Positions 8,814 to 17,046 of a stretch of DNA of 64,000 bases are shown in pieces. The notes under the pieces were generated by a model. The model was not told where the DNA came from. It did no database searches and saw only the letters and a list, made by a program, of their open reading frames with translations. Source of the DNA: Sphingobium sp. (lineage in GTDB: Bacteria; Pseudomonadota; Alphaproteobacteria; Sphingomonadales; Sphingomonadaceae); NCBI RefSeq assembly GCF_003248505.1, contig NZ_QFOA01000006.1, forward strand, positions 1-64,000, written 5' to 3'. Within the stretch, counting starts at the first letter, position 1, and every line of letters begins with the position of its first letter. Position numbers and translations under genes: made by a program.

Positions 8814-10484
8814 TTATTTGCCAGCGCGGTCCTTGTCGCGAATGGCGCGGAACTCGTCGCCCGGGACCCAGTTGGGCCAGTCCGCTGAGGTCGCCAGATC
8901 GCGTCCGACCGCATAATAAAGCTTGAGGTCGGCCAGCACGCCGCTCCAGTCCCAGTTGGGATCATATTCGTCCTTGGGGCCGTGGTAGCGGTTTTGGGTA
9001 TAATCCTCCGCCGCGGCGATGCCCGCTGCCGTGCCGCCCTTCACCAGATCCTCGCCGCCCTCGAAATAGAGCATAGGCACGCCATGCTTGGCGAAGCTGA
9101 AATGGTCGGAACGATAGTAGAAGCCCTTTTCCGGGGTCGGTTCCTCCGTCGCGACACGGCCCTGCGTCTTGAGAGCACGGTCGAGATAGGCGTCGAGCTG
9201 CGACTTGCCCTTGCCGATCACGACGACGTTCCTCGCAAGGCCAGCGACACTGAGCGCGTCCATGTTGACGCCGCCCACGGTCTGGCGGAACGGAAAGACG
9301 GGATGATCGCCATAATAAGCGGAACCCAGCAGGCCCGATTCCTCACCGGTGACGGCCAGGAACACCTGGCTCCGGTCGGTCGGTCCGGCCTTCACATTGG
9401 CTTCTGCCAGCGCGACCAGCGCCGCCGTGCCGGTCGCGTTGTCCACCGCGCCGTTGCAGATATCGTCACCGTCGGGCGCCGCCTTGCACCGGCCGAGATG
9501 ATCCCAGTGCGCGCTGTAGAGTACATACTCCTGGGGACGCGTCTTGCCCGGCAGCAGGGCGACGACATTCTTGCTGTTGTGTTTGCGCAAGGCGTTGTCG
9601 AAGGACACGCTCGCCTTGACGCTGGCCAACGGCACGGCCCTGAAGCCCTTGCGCTTGGCGGCCGCCATCTGCTCTTCGAGATTGAGACCGGCGCTGGCGA
9701 AAAGAGCGGCGGCCTTGTCCTTCTGAATCCAGCCGATCGCCTTGCTCTGACCCGCATTGCCGTTGGCGCTGTCGGCGACCTGCTGCGCGCCGGTCCAGCT
9801 CGACTGGACGACGTTCCAGCCATAGGCGGCGGGGACCGTGTCATGGACGATGATCGCGGCGGCGGCGCCCTGACGCGCCGCTTCCTCGAACTTGTAGGTC
9901 CAGCGGCCATAATAGGTCATCGCGCGCCCGTTGAAAGGACCGGTCAAGCCCTGCGTCTCATAGTCCGGATCGTTGACGAGGATGACGACCGTCTTCCCTT
10001 TCACGTCCAGTCCGGCATAATCGTTCCAGCCCTTTTCGGGCGCATTGATGCCGTAGCCTACAAAGACGACGGGGCTGTCCTCGACCTCGATATGCGGTTG
10101 CGCGGTGCGGTAGGTGCCGATCACCATCTCCGGCCCGTAGGCGGCGTTCACCGTGCCCTTGCCCCCGGAGAAGGTCAGCGGCGACACATTCTTCGCCGCG
10201 ATCTCCACCAACGGCACGTCCTGAAACCAGCTGCCCTTGTTGCCGGGCTTGAGGCCGAGCCTGCCGAATTCCGCCGATAGCAGGGCCAGTGTCTTTTCCT
10301 CGCCCGGGGTGCCCGGAGCGCGGCCTTCGAACGCGTCGGAAGAAAGCTCCTTCACCAGCCGCTTCATGGTGTCGATGGAAGGTTCGGCACCAGTCGCGGC
10401 AGCGGGCTTTTTAGCAGCCGGGGCCGCAAGGGCCGGCGAGGAAAAGGCGAGAATGGCGGCGATGGCCGCGACGGAGCTGCGCAT
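8814..10484 (-). CDS. exported M28 family metallopeptidase with PA domain
   Basis: A 556-aa zinc aminopeptidase. A signal peptide (RSSVAAIAAILAFSSPALAA) precedes a protease-associated insert (roughly residues 120-270). The M28 catalytic domain follows, with SAHWDHLG, GAVDNATGTAALV and VTGEESGLLGS supplying the His/Asp/Glu zinc ligands and the general base. The ATG at 10484 was chosen because it starts a clean signal peptide and follows AAGGGGA; a longer in-frame start would bury the signal. It probably trims peptides in the periplasm. Confidence 0.93.
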   Translation of the reverse strand: MRSSVAAIAAILAFSSPALAAPAAKKPAAATGAEPSIDTMKRLVKELSSDAFEGRAPGTPGEEKTLALLSAEFGRLGLKPGNKGSWFQDVPLVEIAAKNVSPLTFSGGKGTVNAAYGPEMVIGTYRTAQPHIEVEDSPVVFVGYGINAPEKGWNDYAGLDVKGKTVVILVNDPDYETQGLTGPFNGRAMTYYGRWTYKFEEAARQGAAAAIIVHDTVPAAYGWNVVQSSWTGAQQVADSANGNAGQSKAIGWIQKDKAAALFASAGLNLEEQMAAAKRKGFRAVPLASVKASVSFDNALRKHNSKNVVALLPGKTRPQEYVLYSAHWDHLGRCKAAPDGDDICNGAVDNATGTAALVALAEANVKAGPTDRSQVFLAVTGEESGLLGSAYYGDHPVFPFRQTVGGVNMDALSVAGLARNVVVIGKGKSQLDAYLDRALKTQGRVATEEPTPEKGFYYRSDHFSFAKHGVPMLYFEGGEDLVKGGTAAGIAAAEDYTQNRYHGPKDEYDPNWDWSGVLADLKLYYAVGRDLATSADWPNWVPGDEFRAIRDKDRAGK

Positions 10485-10561
10485 GAGTGGTCCCCTTGTT
10501 CTACAGAGGGCAGGTGATGCCACCGCGCGTGCGGGCGCGCAAGATTGTTGCGCGCAGGAAA

Positions 10562-10590
10562 AAGGGCGGCTCCCTTGCGGGGCCGCCCTT
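10562..10590 (-). terminator. intrinsic terminator of rpsD
   Basis: Nine-base arms AAGGGCGGC (10562-10570) and GCCGCCCTT (10582-10590), with a further short CCC/GGG pairing in the loop, are followed on the minus strand by a run of T. The hairpin lies 24 nt past the rpsD stop. Confidence 0.88.
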
Positions 10591-10614
10591 CCTATATTTC
10601 GTGCGTCCGAGAAC

Positions 10615-11229
10615 TTAGCGCGAATAGAATTCGACGACGAGGTTCGGTTCCATCTTCACCGGATAGGGCACTTCGTCGAGCGTGGGTACGCGGACATAGG
10701 TGACCTTGGCGGTGCCATCCGGCGACACATAGTCGGGGATGTCACGCTCGGGCAGGCTCTGCGCTTCGAGCACCAGCGCCATTTCCTGCGCCTTCTTGCC
10801 GAGCGTGATTTCGTCGCCGGGCTTCACCAGACGCGAGGCGATGTTGCACTTCACGCCGTTCACATAGATGTGGCCGTGCGAAACGATCTGACGTGCGGAC
10901 CAGATGGTCGGCGCGAACTTCGCGCGGTAGACGACCGCGTCGAGGCGACGCTCCAGCAGGCCGATCAGGTTCTGGCCGGTGTCACCCTTCATGCGGGCGG
11001 CCTCGACATAGTTCTTCTTGAACTGCTTTTCGGTGATGTCGCCGTAATAGCCCTTGAGCTTCTGCTTGGCGCGCAGCTGGATGCCGTAGTCCGACATCTT
11101 GCCCTTGCGGCGCTGACCGTGCTGGCCGGGGCCATATTCGCGCTTGTTGACCGGGCTCTTAGGGCGACCCCAGATGTTTTCACCCATCCGGCGGTCGAGT
11201 TTGTACTTGGCGCTGGAGCGCTTCGACAT
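10615..11229 (-). CDS. rpsD: 30S ribosomal protein S4
   Basis: A 204-aa primary 16S rRNA-binding protein of the small subunit. The N-terminal region KYKLDRRMGENIWGRPKSP and the S4 RNA-binding domain (RLDAVVYRAKFAPTIWSARQ, then GHIYVNGVKCNI) are characteristic. It stands alone rather than in the alpha operon, as in many alphaproteobacteria, with its own terminator downstream. Confidence 0.98.
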   Translation of the reverse strand: MSKRSSAKYKLDRRMGENIWGRPKSPVNKREYGPGQHGQRRKGKMSDYGIQLRAKQKLKGYYGDITEKQFKKNYVEAARMKGDTGQNLIGLLERRLDAVVYRAKFAPTIWSARQIVSHGHIYVNGVKCNIASRLVKPGDEITLGKKAQEMALVLEAQSLPERDIPDYVSPDGTAKVTYVRVPTLDEVPYPVKMEPNLVVEFYSR

Positions 11230-11437
11230 GATAATTCCTTACAAAAGCTTTTGACGTTCGTTCACCGTCCGAAGATGGCGAATGTGGTTTCCGGTATCGC
11301 CTGCTTGCCATGTTTCAGGGGCAGGGCCGCCGCTTCACCGGAGTTCGGAGCCCATTGCGAAGGCGCGCCTATGACGAGGCGGGACCGTGCTGTCAACCCC
11401 TCGACATGCCGTCGTACGGGGCTTAATTCAGCTTATC

Positions 11438-11734
11438 ATGAACCCCGAAAACTACTCCACCATGGAACAGGTGCGCGCAGGCGTCGACAATCTCGACCGT
11501 CAGATCGTCGCCCTGCTGGCCCAGCGCTTTGCCCATATGCGCGCGGCGGCGCGGATCAAGAACGGGCGCGAGGCTGTGCGGGACGAGGCGCGCAAGGCCG
11601 AAGTCATCGCCAACGCCAGCGCCGAGGCGGAGGCTGCTGGCCTGCCGGGCGACATGATCGCGCAGCTATGGGACCAACTGGTCGAACTGTCCATCGCCTA
11701 TGAAATGGAAGAGTTCGACCGCACGCGGACCTAA
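11438..11734 (+). CDS. chorismate mutase type II (AroQ-like)
   Basis: A 98-aa all-alpha AroQ-fold protein, MNPENYSTMEQVRAGVDNLD at its start, with ALLAQRFAHMRAAARIK and a terminal helix. It should convert chorismate to prephenate for phenylalanine/tyrosine synthesis; the related isochorismate-pyruvate lyase fold cannot be excluded by eye. The ATG at 11438 gives the family length; an upstream in-frame ATG at 11387 only adds non-conserved sequence. Its 3' end overlaps the convergent trmJ by 4 nt. Confidence 0.87.
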   Translation: MNPENYSTMEQVRAGVDNLDRQIVALLAQRFAHMRAAARIKNGREAVRDEARKAEVIANASAEAEAAGLPGDMIAQLWDQLVELSIAYEMEEFDRTRT

Positions 11735-12459
11735 CGTCGGCGGGGCGTTCCCAGCGAGGACAGAACCCCGCGCAGGGTGCGCACCTCCAGATGATTCCAG
11801 CCGGGCTTGGTCAGCAGGTTGCGCAAAGTCCGTTTCGTGGCGGGCGCGCGGTCGGGCGGGAAGAAATAGCCCGTGCCCTCCAGCAGCGTTTCGAACTGGA
11901 CGATCATGCCCTCCAGTTCCTCCTGCGGCGCAGGTTCGCCAAGGTCCGTGAGCGTGGGTTGGACGAGGCTGGCCTGTTTCGACCATTCGTAGGCGCACAG
12001 GATGACGGCCTGCGCCAGGTTGAGCGAGCCGAACTCGGGATTGATGGGCACGGTCAATATCTTGCGAGCGAGCGCGACATCGTCGGTTTCGAGCCCAGAA
12101 CGTTCCGGCCCGAAGACGTAGGCGCTGCGGCCCTCGACACTATGGATTTCCCGCGCGGCTTCCTCCGGGGTCACGACCGGTTTGGTGACGCCGCGCTTGC
12201 GCACGGTGGTCGCGTAGACATGCGCGCAATCGGCCACCGCATCGGCCAGTGACGCATATACCTGCGCATTGTCGAGCACCATATCCGCCCCTGCCGCAGC
12301 GGGGCCTGCGTCGGGGTTGGGCCAGCCATCGCGGGGCGTGACGAGGCGCATTTCGGTCAGGCCGAAATTGAGCATCGCACGCGCCGCCTTGCCGATATTT
12401 TCGCCCAGTTGCGGGCGGACAAGGACGATGACGGGCGGCGGGGTCACGGCATCATTCAC
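11731..12459 (-). CDS. trmJ: tRNA/rRNA 2'-O-methyltransferase, TrmJ-like (SPOUT)
   Basis: A 242-aa SPOUT (trefoil-knot) methyltransferase; TrmJ methylates the 2'-OH at tRNA position 32. Conserved blocks are LVRPQLGENIGKAARAMLNF, YVFGPERSGLETDDVALA and INPEFGSLNLAQAV. The start appears to be GTG, overlapping the end of nrdR by 8 nt, so the two are probably translated together. The C-terminal tail after about residue 165 is the TrmJ-type extension. Confidence 0.92.
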   Translation of the reverse strand: MNDAVTPPPVIVLVRPQLGENIGKAARAMLNFGLTEMRLVTPRDGWPNPDAGPAAAGADMVLDNAQVYASLADAVADCAHVYATTVRKRGVTKPVVTPEEAAREIHSVEGRSAYVFGPERSGLETDDVALARKILTVPINPEFGSLNLAQAVILCAYEWSKQASLVQPTLTDLGEPAPQEELEGMIVQFETLLEGTGYFFPPDRAPATKRTLRNLLTKPGWNHLEVRTLRGVLSSLGTPRRR

Positions 12460-12913
12460 GCGCGACCTCCTGCACCGTGCCGGCGAATTCCTCGAAATCC
12501 TTGGCGTCGGTGAAATCCTTGTAGACGCTGGCGAAGCGTATGTAGGCGACGCTGTCGAGGCGCTTCAGCCCCTCCATCACCATTTCGCCGATGGACCGCG
12601 CTGGCACTTCGCTCTCGCCGCTGGTTTCCAACTGGCGTTGTATGCCCGAGATCAGCTTTTCCAGACGACTGGGGTCGATCGGACGCTTGCGGCAGGCGAT
12701 GCCGATGGAGCGGGCCAGCTTGTCACGGTCGAACGCTTCCTTGCGGCCTTCGCTCTTCACCACCCATATGTCGCGCAGCTGGATGCGTTCGAACGTGGTG
12801 AAGCGCGCGCCGCATGCTTCGCACTGGCGGCGACGGCGGATGGCGGCACCATCCTCCGTCGGCCGACTGTCCTTCACCTGGCTGTCTTCATGCGAGCAAA
12901 AAGGGCAGCGCAA
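12452..12913 (-). CDS. nrdR: transcriptional repressor NrdR
   Basis: A 153-aa repressor of ribonucleotide reductase genes. It has an N-terminal zinc ribbon (MRCPFCSHEDSQVKDSR, then CEACGARFTTFER) and an ATP-cone domain that senses dATP/ATP. Length is standard. It sits 6 nt after glyA in the rpiB-glyA-nrdR-trmJ operon. Confidence 0.97.
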   Translation of the reverse strand: MRCPFCSHEDSQVKDSRPTEDGAAIRRRRQCEACGARFTTFERIQLRDIWVVKSEGRKEAFDRDKLARSIGIACRKRPIDPSRLEKLISGIQRQLETSGESEVPARSIGEMVMEGLKRLDSVAYIRFASVYKDFTDAKDFEEFAGTVQEVARE

Positions 12914-12919
12914 GGGCGA

Positions 12920-14227
12920 TCAGCCCTGATAGATCGGGAAACGTGCGGTCAGTGCCAGCACCTTTTCGCGCACATGCGCCTCGACCTGGCCGTCGCCTTC
13001 GTCCCCGTTGCGGTTGAGGCCCTCCACGACTTCGGCGATCAGGCGGCCGACTTCGCGAAACTCCTCTTCGCCAAAGCCGCGCGTCGTGCCCGCAGGCGTG
13101 CCGAGGCGAACGCCAGAGGTGACGAACGGGCTGGCGGTGTCGAACGGCACGTTATTCTTGTTGCAGGTGATGTAGGCACGGTCGAGCGCCTTTTCCGCCG
13201 CCTTGCCGGTCGTATTCTTGGCACGCAGATCGACAAGCATCAGGTGGTTGTCGGTGCCGCCCGAAACGATAGAGAGGCCCGCGTCGGCGAGCGTTGCCGC
13301 CAGCGCCTTGGCGTTGGCGACGATCTGGTGGGCGTAAGCCTTGAACTCGGGCGTCAGCGCTTCCTTGAAAGCGACGGCCTTGGCCGCGACGATGTGCATC
13401 AGCGGACCGCCCTGGAGGCCGGGGAAGATCGCGCTGTTGAGCTTCTTGGCGATGGCTTCGTCGTTCGAGAGGATGATGCCCGAGCGGGGACCGCGCAGCG
13501 ACTTGTGCGTGGTGGTGGTCGTGACATGCGCATGCGGCACGGGCGAGGGGTGCGCGCCGCCCGCAACGAGACCCGAAAAGTGCGACATGTCGGCGAGCAG
13601 ATAGGCGCCCACTTCGTCGGCGATCTCACGGAAGCGTTCGAAATCCCATACCCGCGAATAGGCGGTGCCGCCGCAGATGATGAGCTTGGGCCGGCTTTCG
13701 CGCGCGATGCGGGCGACTTCGTCCATGTCGATGAGATGGTCGTCCTTGCGCACGCCATAGGCGACCGGGTTGAACCATTTGCCGCTCATATTGACAGGCG
13801 AACCGTGCGTCAGATGACCGCCAGAGGCCAAGTCGAGCCCCATGAAGGTGTCGCCCGGCTGGAGCAGGGCGAGGAACACGGCCTGGTTCATCTGGCTGCC
13901 GCTGTTGGGCTGAACATTGGCGAAGTTGGAGCCGAACAACTGCTTCGCCCGGTCGATGGCGAGGTTTTCGACGATGTCGGCATATTCGCAGCCGCCATAA
14001 TAGCGCTTGCCCGGATAGCCTTCGGCATATTTATTGGTGAAGATCGATCCGGCGGCTTCGAGAACCGCCTTGGACGCGATATTTTCGGACGCGATCAACT
14101 CGATCTTGTCCTGCTGGCGCTTCAGCTCCTTGCCGATCGCGTCAAAGATTTCGGGGTCCGCGTTGGCGAGATTTTCGCTGAAGAAGCCTTCCTGGCGGAT
14201 GGCGGGCGAGAGAGTGTCGGTGCTCAT
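12920..14227 (-). CDS. glyA: serine hydroxymethyltransferase
   Basis: A 435-aa PLP enzyme interconverting serine and glycine while charging tetrahydrofolate with a one-carbon unit. The PLP-lysine region VTTTTTHKSLRGPRSG and the N-terminal block ELIASENIASKAVLEAAGS are clear, as are NKYAEGYPGKRYYGGCE and THGSPVNMSGKWF. It lies between rpiB and nrdR with gaps of 11 and 6 nt, pointing to one transcript. Confidence 0.98.
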   Translation of the reverse strand: MSTDTLSPAIRQEGFFSENLANADPEIFDAIGKELKRQQDKIELIASENIASKAVLEAAGSIFTNKYAEGYPGKRYYGGCEYADIVENLAIDRAKQLFGSNFANVQPNSGSQMNQAVFLALLQPGDTFMGLDLASGGHLTHGSPVNMSGKWFNPVAYGVRKDDHLIDMDEVARIARESRPKLIICGGTAYSRVWDFERFREIADEVGAYLLADMSHFSGLVAGGAHPSPVPHAHVTTTTTHKSLRGPRSGIILSNDEAIAKKLNSAIFPGLQGGPLMHIVAAKAVAFKEALTPEFKAYAHQIVANAKALAATLADAGLSIVSGGTDNHLMLVDLRAKNTTGKAAEKALDRAYITCNKNNVPFDTASPFVTSGVRLGTPAGTTRGFGEEEFREVGRLIAEVVEGLNRNGDEGDGQVEAHVREKVLALTARFPIYQG

Positions 14228-14238
14228 CGAAAATCCTT

Positions 14239-14676
14239 TCAGAGCGCGGGATGGGATAGCTTGTCGACGCGGGGTCCGTGGCGACCGCCGCCGAAATCGG
14301 TGGAAAGAAACGCGGAGACGCAGGCTATGGCCATGTCGATCCCGGTCAGACGCGCGCCCATGGCAAGGACATTGGCATCATTATGTTCGCGCGCCAGCGC
14401 GGCGGAGAGCGGTTCGCCCACCAGCGCGCAGCGGCAGGCGGGGTTGCGATTGACCGCGATGGAAATTCCGATGCCCGATCCGCACAGCGCGACGCCGCGC
14501 TCCGCCGCGCCGGACGCGACCGCCGTCGCAAGCTTGTAACCATAATCGGGATAATCGACGCGGTCGGCGGTCGCCGGGCCGAGATCGTCCACGTTATGCC
14601 CTTCGTCGCGCAGCCACTGCGCCAGTTCGGCCTTCAATGCGATGGCAGCATGGTCGGAAGCGATGGCGATGCGCAT
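14239..14676 (-). CDS. rpiB: ribose-5-phosphate isomerase B
   Basis: A 145-aa RpiB/LacAB-type sugar-phosphate isomerase of the pentose-phosphate pathway. The N-terminal RIAIASDHAAIALKAEL, the catalytic-Cys region VALCGSGIGISIAVNR and HNDANVLAMGAR are diagnostic. It is the first gene of the leftward rpiB-glyA-nrdR-trmJ operon. Confidence 0.96.
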   Translation of the reverse strand: MRIAIASDHAAIALKAELAQWLRDEGHNVDDLGPATADRVDYPDYGYKLATAVASGAAERGVALCGSGIGISIAVNRNPACRCALVGEPLSAALAREHNDANVLAMGARLTGIDMAIACVSAFLSTDFGGGRHGPRVDKLSHPAL

Positions 14677-14839
14677 GGGATACTCGCGACAGGTGATTCG
14701 GGTGCTGGCGCCTATCTAGTGTCGCGGGCGGCATTTGACCACGATGTCTTGAGGGGACGGCCCGTTCGGGCGCACGGAGCAGGGACGATGACCCGATGGG
14801 CAGCTTCAACGCGCGACCGTGCCGTCCTATGCGGTTGGG

Positions 14840-15289
14840 ATGATCGAACCGCGTCTGCCCCGCCTGCTGGGGTTCATGGGCCTGTTGCCGCAGGTATTTG
14901 CGCTCTTCATCCTGTGGCTCGACGACCCGGCATGGTCGTTCGCGGCGCTGGCGCTCAGCTATTTTTATGCAGCCACGATTCTGTCTTTCCTCGGCGGCAT
15001 GTGGTGGGGGATGGCCGCCCGCGCCGATCGTCCGCCGGGCTGGATTTTCATCGCCGCCGTGCTGCCGCAACTGATCGCCTTCTTTTCGGCGTGGCCGTGG
15101 GTGGTGGGCGCAGCCTGGCCGCAGCCTTCGATGATCCTGTTGGGCTTTGCCATCGTCGCCACGTTACCGGTCGACTGCGCCCTCTACCGAAGGGGAATTG
15201 CGCCCCTCTGGTGGATGAGCCTGCGCATGCCACTGTCGATAGGGCTTGGCCTTCTGACCGTCATCGGTGCATTGCTGCCCGCACCATGA
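14840..15289 (+). CDS. DUF3429 family membrane protein
   Basis: About 149 residues with five predicted membrane helices and the conserved FYAATILSFLGGMWWGMA, which I associate with DUF3429, an inner-membrane family of unknown role. The chosen start follows a GGTTGGG stretch; an in-frame ATG at 14819 would add seven residues. It overlaps the next small gene by 4 nt (ATGA). Confidence 0.82.
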   Translation: MIEPRLPRLLGFMGLLPQVFALFILWLDDPAWSFAALALSYFYAATILSFLGGMWWGMAARADRPPGWIFIAAVLPQLIAFFSAWPWVVGAAWPQPSMILLGFAIVATLPVDCALYRRGIAPLWWMSLRMPLSIGLGLLTVIGALLPAP

Positions 15290-15480
15290 GCGATATCATC
15301 CTATCCATCCTGATGCTGGCGGGGATCGTCCTGACCGGCGGCGGCATCCATGTCATCGTCAAGCGCAAAGACCGCAAACGCGGAGCTTTGATGATCGTGG
15401 CCGGGTTGGTCATGTTCGGTAACGTCGCCATCGGCGCCATACCGGGACGCGACCTTCCCGTGCTGGAGCGACGCCCTTAG
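15286..15480 (+). CDS. small inner-membrane protein
   Basis: A 64-aa protein with two membrane helices (about residues 4-24 and 34-52) separated by the basic loop VKRKDRKRG. Its ATG overlaps the stop of the DUF3429 gene in ATGA, implying translational coupling. I recognise no family. Its stop region overlaps the end of the convergent small gene. Confidence 0.7.
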   Translation: MSDIILSILMLAGIVLTGGGIHVIVKRKDRKRGALMIVAGLVMFGNVAIGAIPGRDLPVLERRP

Positions 15481-15611
15481 AGCACGTCGCCGAACATGAA
15501 CCAGATGAGGGCGAGCCATGCGATAAGCCCGACGACGCCTATAATGATGCCGAAGCGGGCGCGGATCGCGGGCCAGAGGCCGCCCTGTTCGTCTTCGGCA
15601 TCGTGCTGCAT
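15477..15611 (-). CDS. 44-aa single-pass membrane protein
   Basis: This short reading frame encodes an acidic head (MQHDAEDEQGGLWPAIRARF) and one membrane helix (about residues 20-42) ending near Gly-Asp-Val-Leu. It is 31 nt upstream of the otsA stop and convergent with the previous gene by a few bases. The clean charge/hydrophobic partition and tight fit between neighbours support it as a real gene; no family is known to me. Confidence 0.6.
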   Translation of the reverse strand: MQHDAEDEQGGLWPAIRARFGIIIGVVGLIAWLALIWFMFGDVL

Positions 15612-15642
15612 CCCTGTCGCCTAGCGGCAGGGCGCGGCGGGT

Positions 15643-17046
15643 TCAACCCGCCGTCGCCTCGGGCTCCGCCGCGGCGGCCTGTCCGGCGGCGGTGAGGCGG
15701 CCGGTGAAGGCTTCCCGCCACCAGCGTATGTCCTGTTGCTCGACGCTGTCCATCATCGCGCGCCAGCGGCGCTTGCGCTCGTCCAGCGGCATGGCGAGCG
15801 CGCGAAGGATGGCGTCGGACATTTCCTCGGGACTGTACGGATTGATGAGCAGCGCATCGCGCAATTGCATCGCCGCCCCGGCGAACCGTGACAGGATAAG
15901 AACCCCGGGATCGTCGGGATCCTGCGCCGCCACATATTCCTTCGCGACGAGGTTCATCCCATCGCGCAACGGCGTCACGAGGCCGATACGCGCCGCGCGA
16001 TAGATGCCCGCCAACTCGTCGCGCGGGTAGCCCTGGTTCACGTAGCGGATCGGGGTCCAGTCCACGTCGCTATATTCGCCGTTGATCCGCCCGGCCAGCG
16101 CATCGAGCGTGGCGCGGATATGCTGGTAGCTCTGCACGTCCCCGCGCGAGGGCGGCGCGACCTGGGTCAGCACGATCTTGCGATGATGTTCGGGATGGTC
16201 TTTCAGGAAGCGGGCGTAGCCGTTGAAGCGTTCCTCCAGCCCCTTGCTGTAGTCGAGCCGGTCCACGCCCACGATCAGCGGGCGGTCCTGAAGCGAAGCG
16301 CGGACCTTGTCGAACATGGAGCGTGCCGTTTCGCTGGCGGCGGCGTCCTTGAAGTCCTGCGCGTTGATGCCGATGGGACAGGCGATGGCCTGGATCGTCC
16401 GGTCGCCGACCGTCACATAGTCGCCGTCCACGGTCCCGCCCATTTCGCGTTCCACATAATGGCGGAAGGATTCGAGCCATTCTTCGGTGTGGAAACCGAC
16501 CACGTCATAGGCGAAAAGCGTGCTGACCAGTTTGCTGTGATGGGGCAGCGATACCAGCAGGCGGGTCGGCGGCCAGGGGATGTGGAGAAAGAACCCCATG
16601 CGGTTCTTGAGGCCGCGATCGCGCAGCATCTGGCCGAGCGGGATCAGGTGATAATCATGTATCCACAGAATGTCGTCGGGTTCGATGAGCGGACTGGCGG
16701 TTTCGGCGAACCGTTTGTTTACGCGATTATAGCCGCCTTCGAAATCGCGGGCATATTCGGCAATGTCGATACGGAAGTGAAACAGGGGCCAGAGCGTCTT
16801 GTTCGCGTAGCCGTTATAATATTCGTCGACATCCTGTTCCTCCAGATCGATCGTGGCGGTCTTGACGCCCTGATCCTCGGAAAAGGCGATGTGGCCGGTG
16901 AAGCTGTCCGTCGTTTCCCCCGACCAGCCGAACCACATACCCCGGCTTTCGCGCAAGGCCTGCGCAAGGGCGACCGCAAGGCCGCCCTGATTGCCGGCCT
17001 TGTTGGGCCGGCTGACACGGTTGGATACGACGATCAGGCGGCTCAT
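15643..17046 (-). CDS. otsA: alpha,alpha-trehalose-6-phosphate synthase
   Basis: A 467-aa GT20 glycosyltransferase joining UDP-glucose and glucose-6-phosphate. Conserved pieces include RLIVVSNRVSRPNKAGNQGG at the start, LWIHDYHLIPLGQMLR, FFLHIPWP, VDRLDYSKGL and LRDGMNLVAKEYVA. The start at 17046 places the Rossmann entry strand at residue 2. It overlaps the GH15 gene by 4 nt, and otsB follows upstream in the same leftward unit. Confidence 0.96.
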   Translation of the reverse strand: MSRLIVVSNRVSRPNKAGNQGGLAVALAQALRESRGMWFGWSGETTDSFTGHIAFSEDQGVKTATIDLEEQDVDEYYNGYANKTLWPLFHFRIDIAEYARDFEGGYNRVNKRFAETASPLIEPDDILWIHDYHLIPLGQMLRDRGLKNRMGFFLHIPWPPTRLLVSLPHHSKLVSTLFAYDVVGFHTEEWLESFRHYVEREMGGTVDGDYVTVGDRTIQAIACPIGINAQDFKDAAASETARSMFDKVRASLQDRPLIVGVDRLDYSKGLEERFNGYARFLKDHPEHHRKIVLTQVAPPSRGDVQSYQHIRATLDALAGRINGEYSDVDWTPIRYVNQGYPRDELAGIYRAARIGLVTPLRDGMNLVAKEYVAAQDPDDPGVLILSRFAGAAMQLRDALLINPYSPEEMSDAILRALAMPLDERKRRWRAMMDSVEQQDIRWWREAFTGRLTAAGQAAAAEPEATAG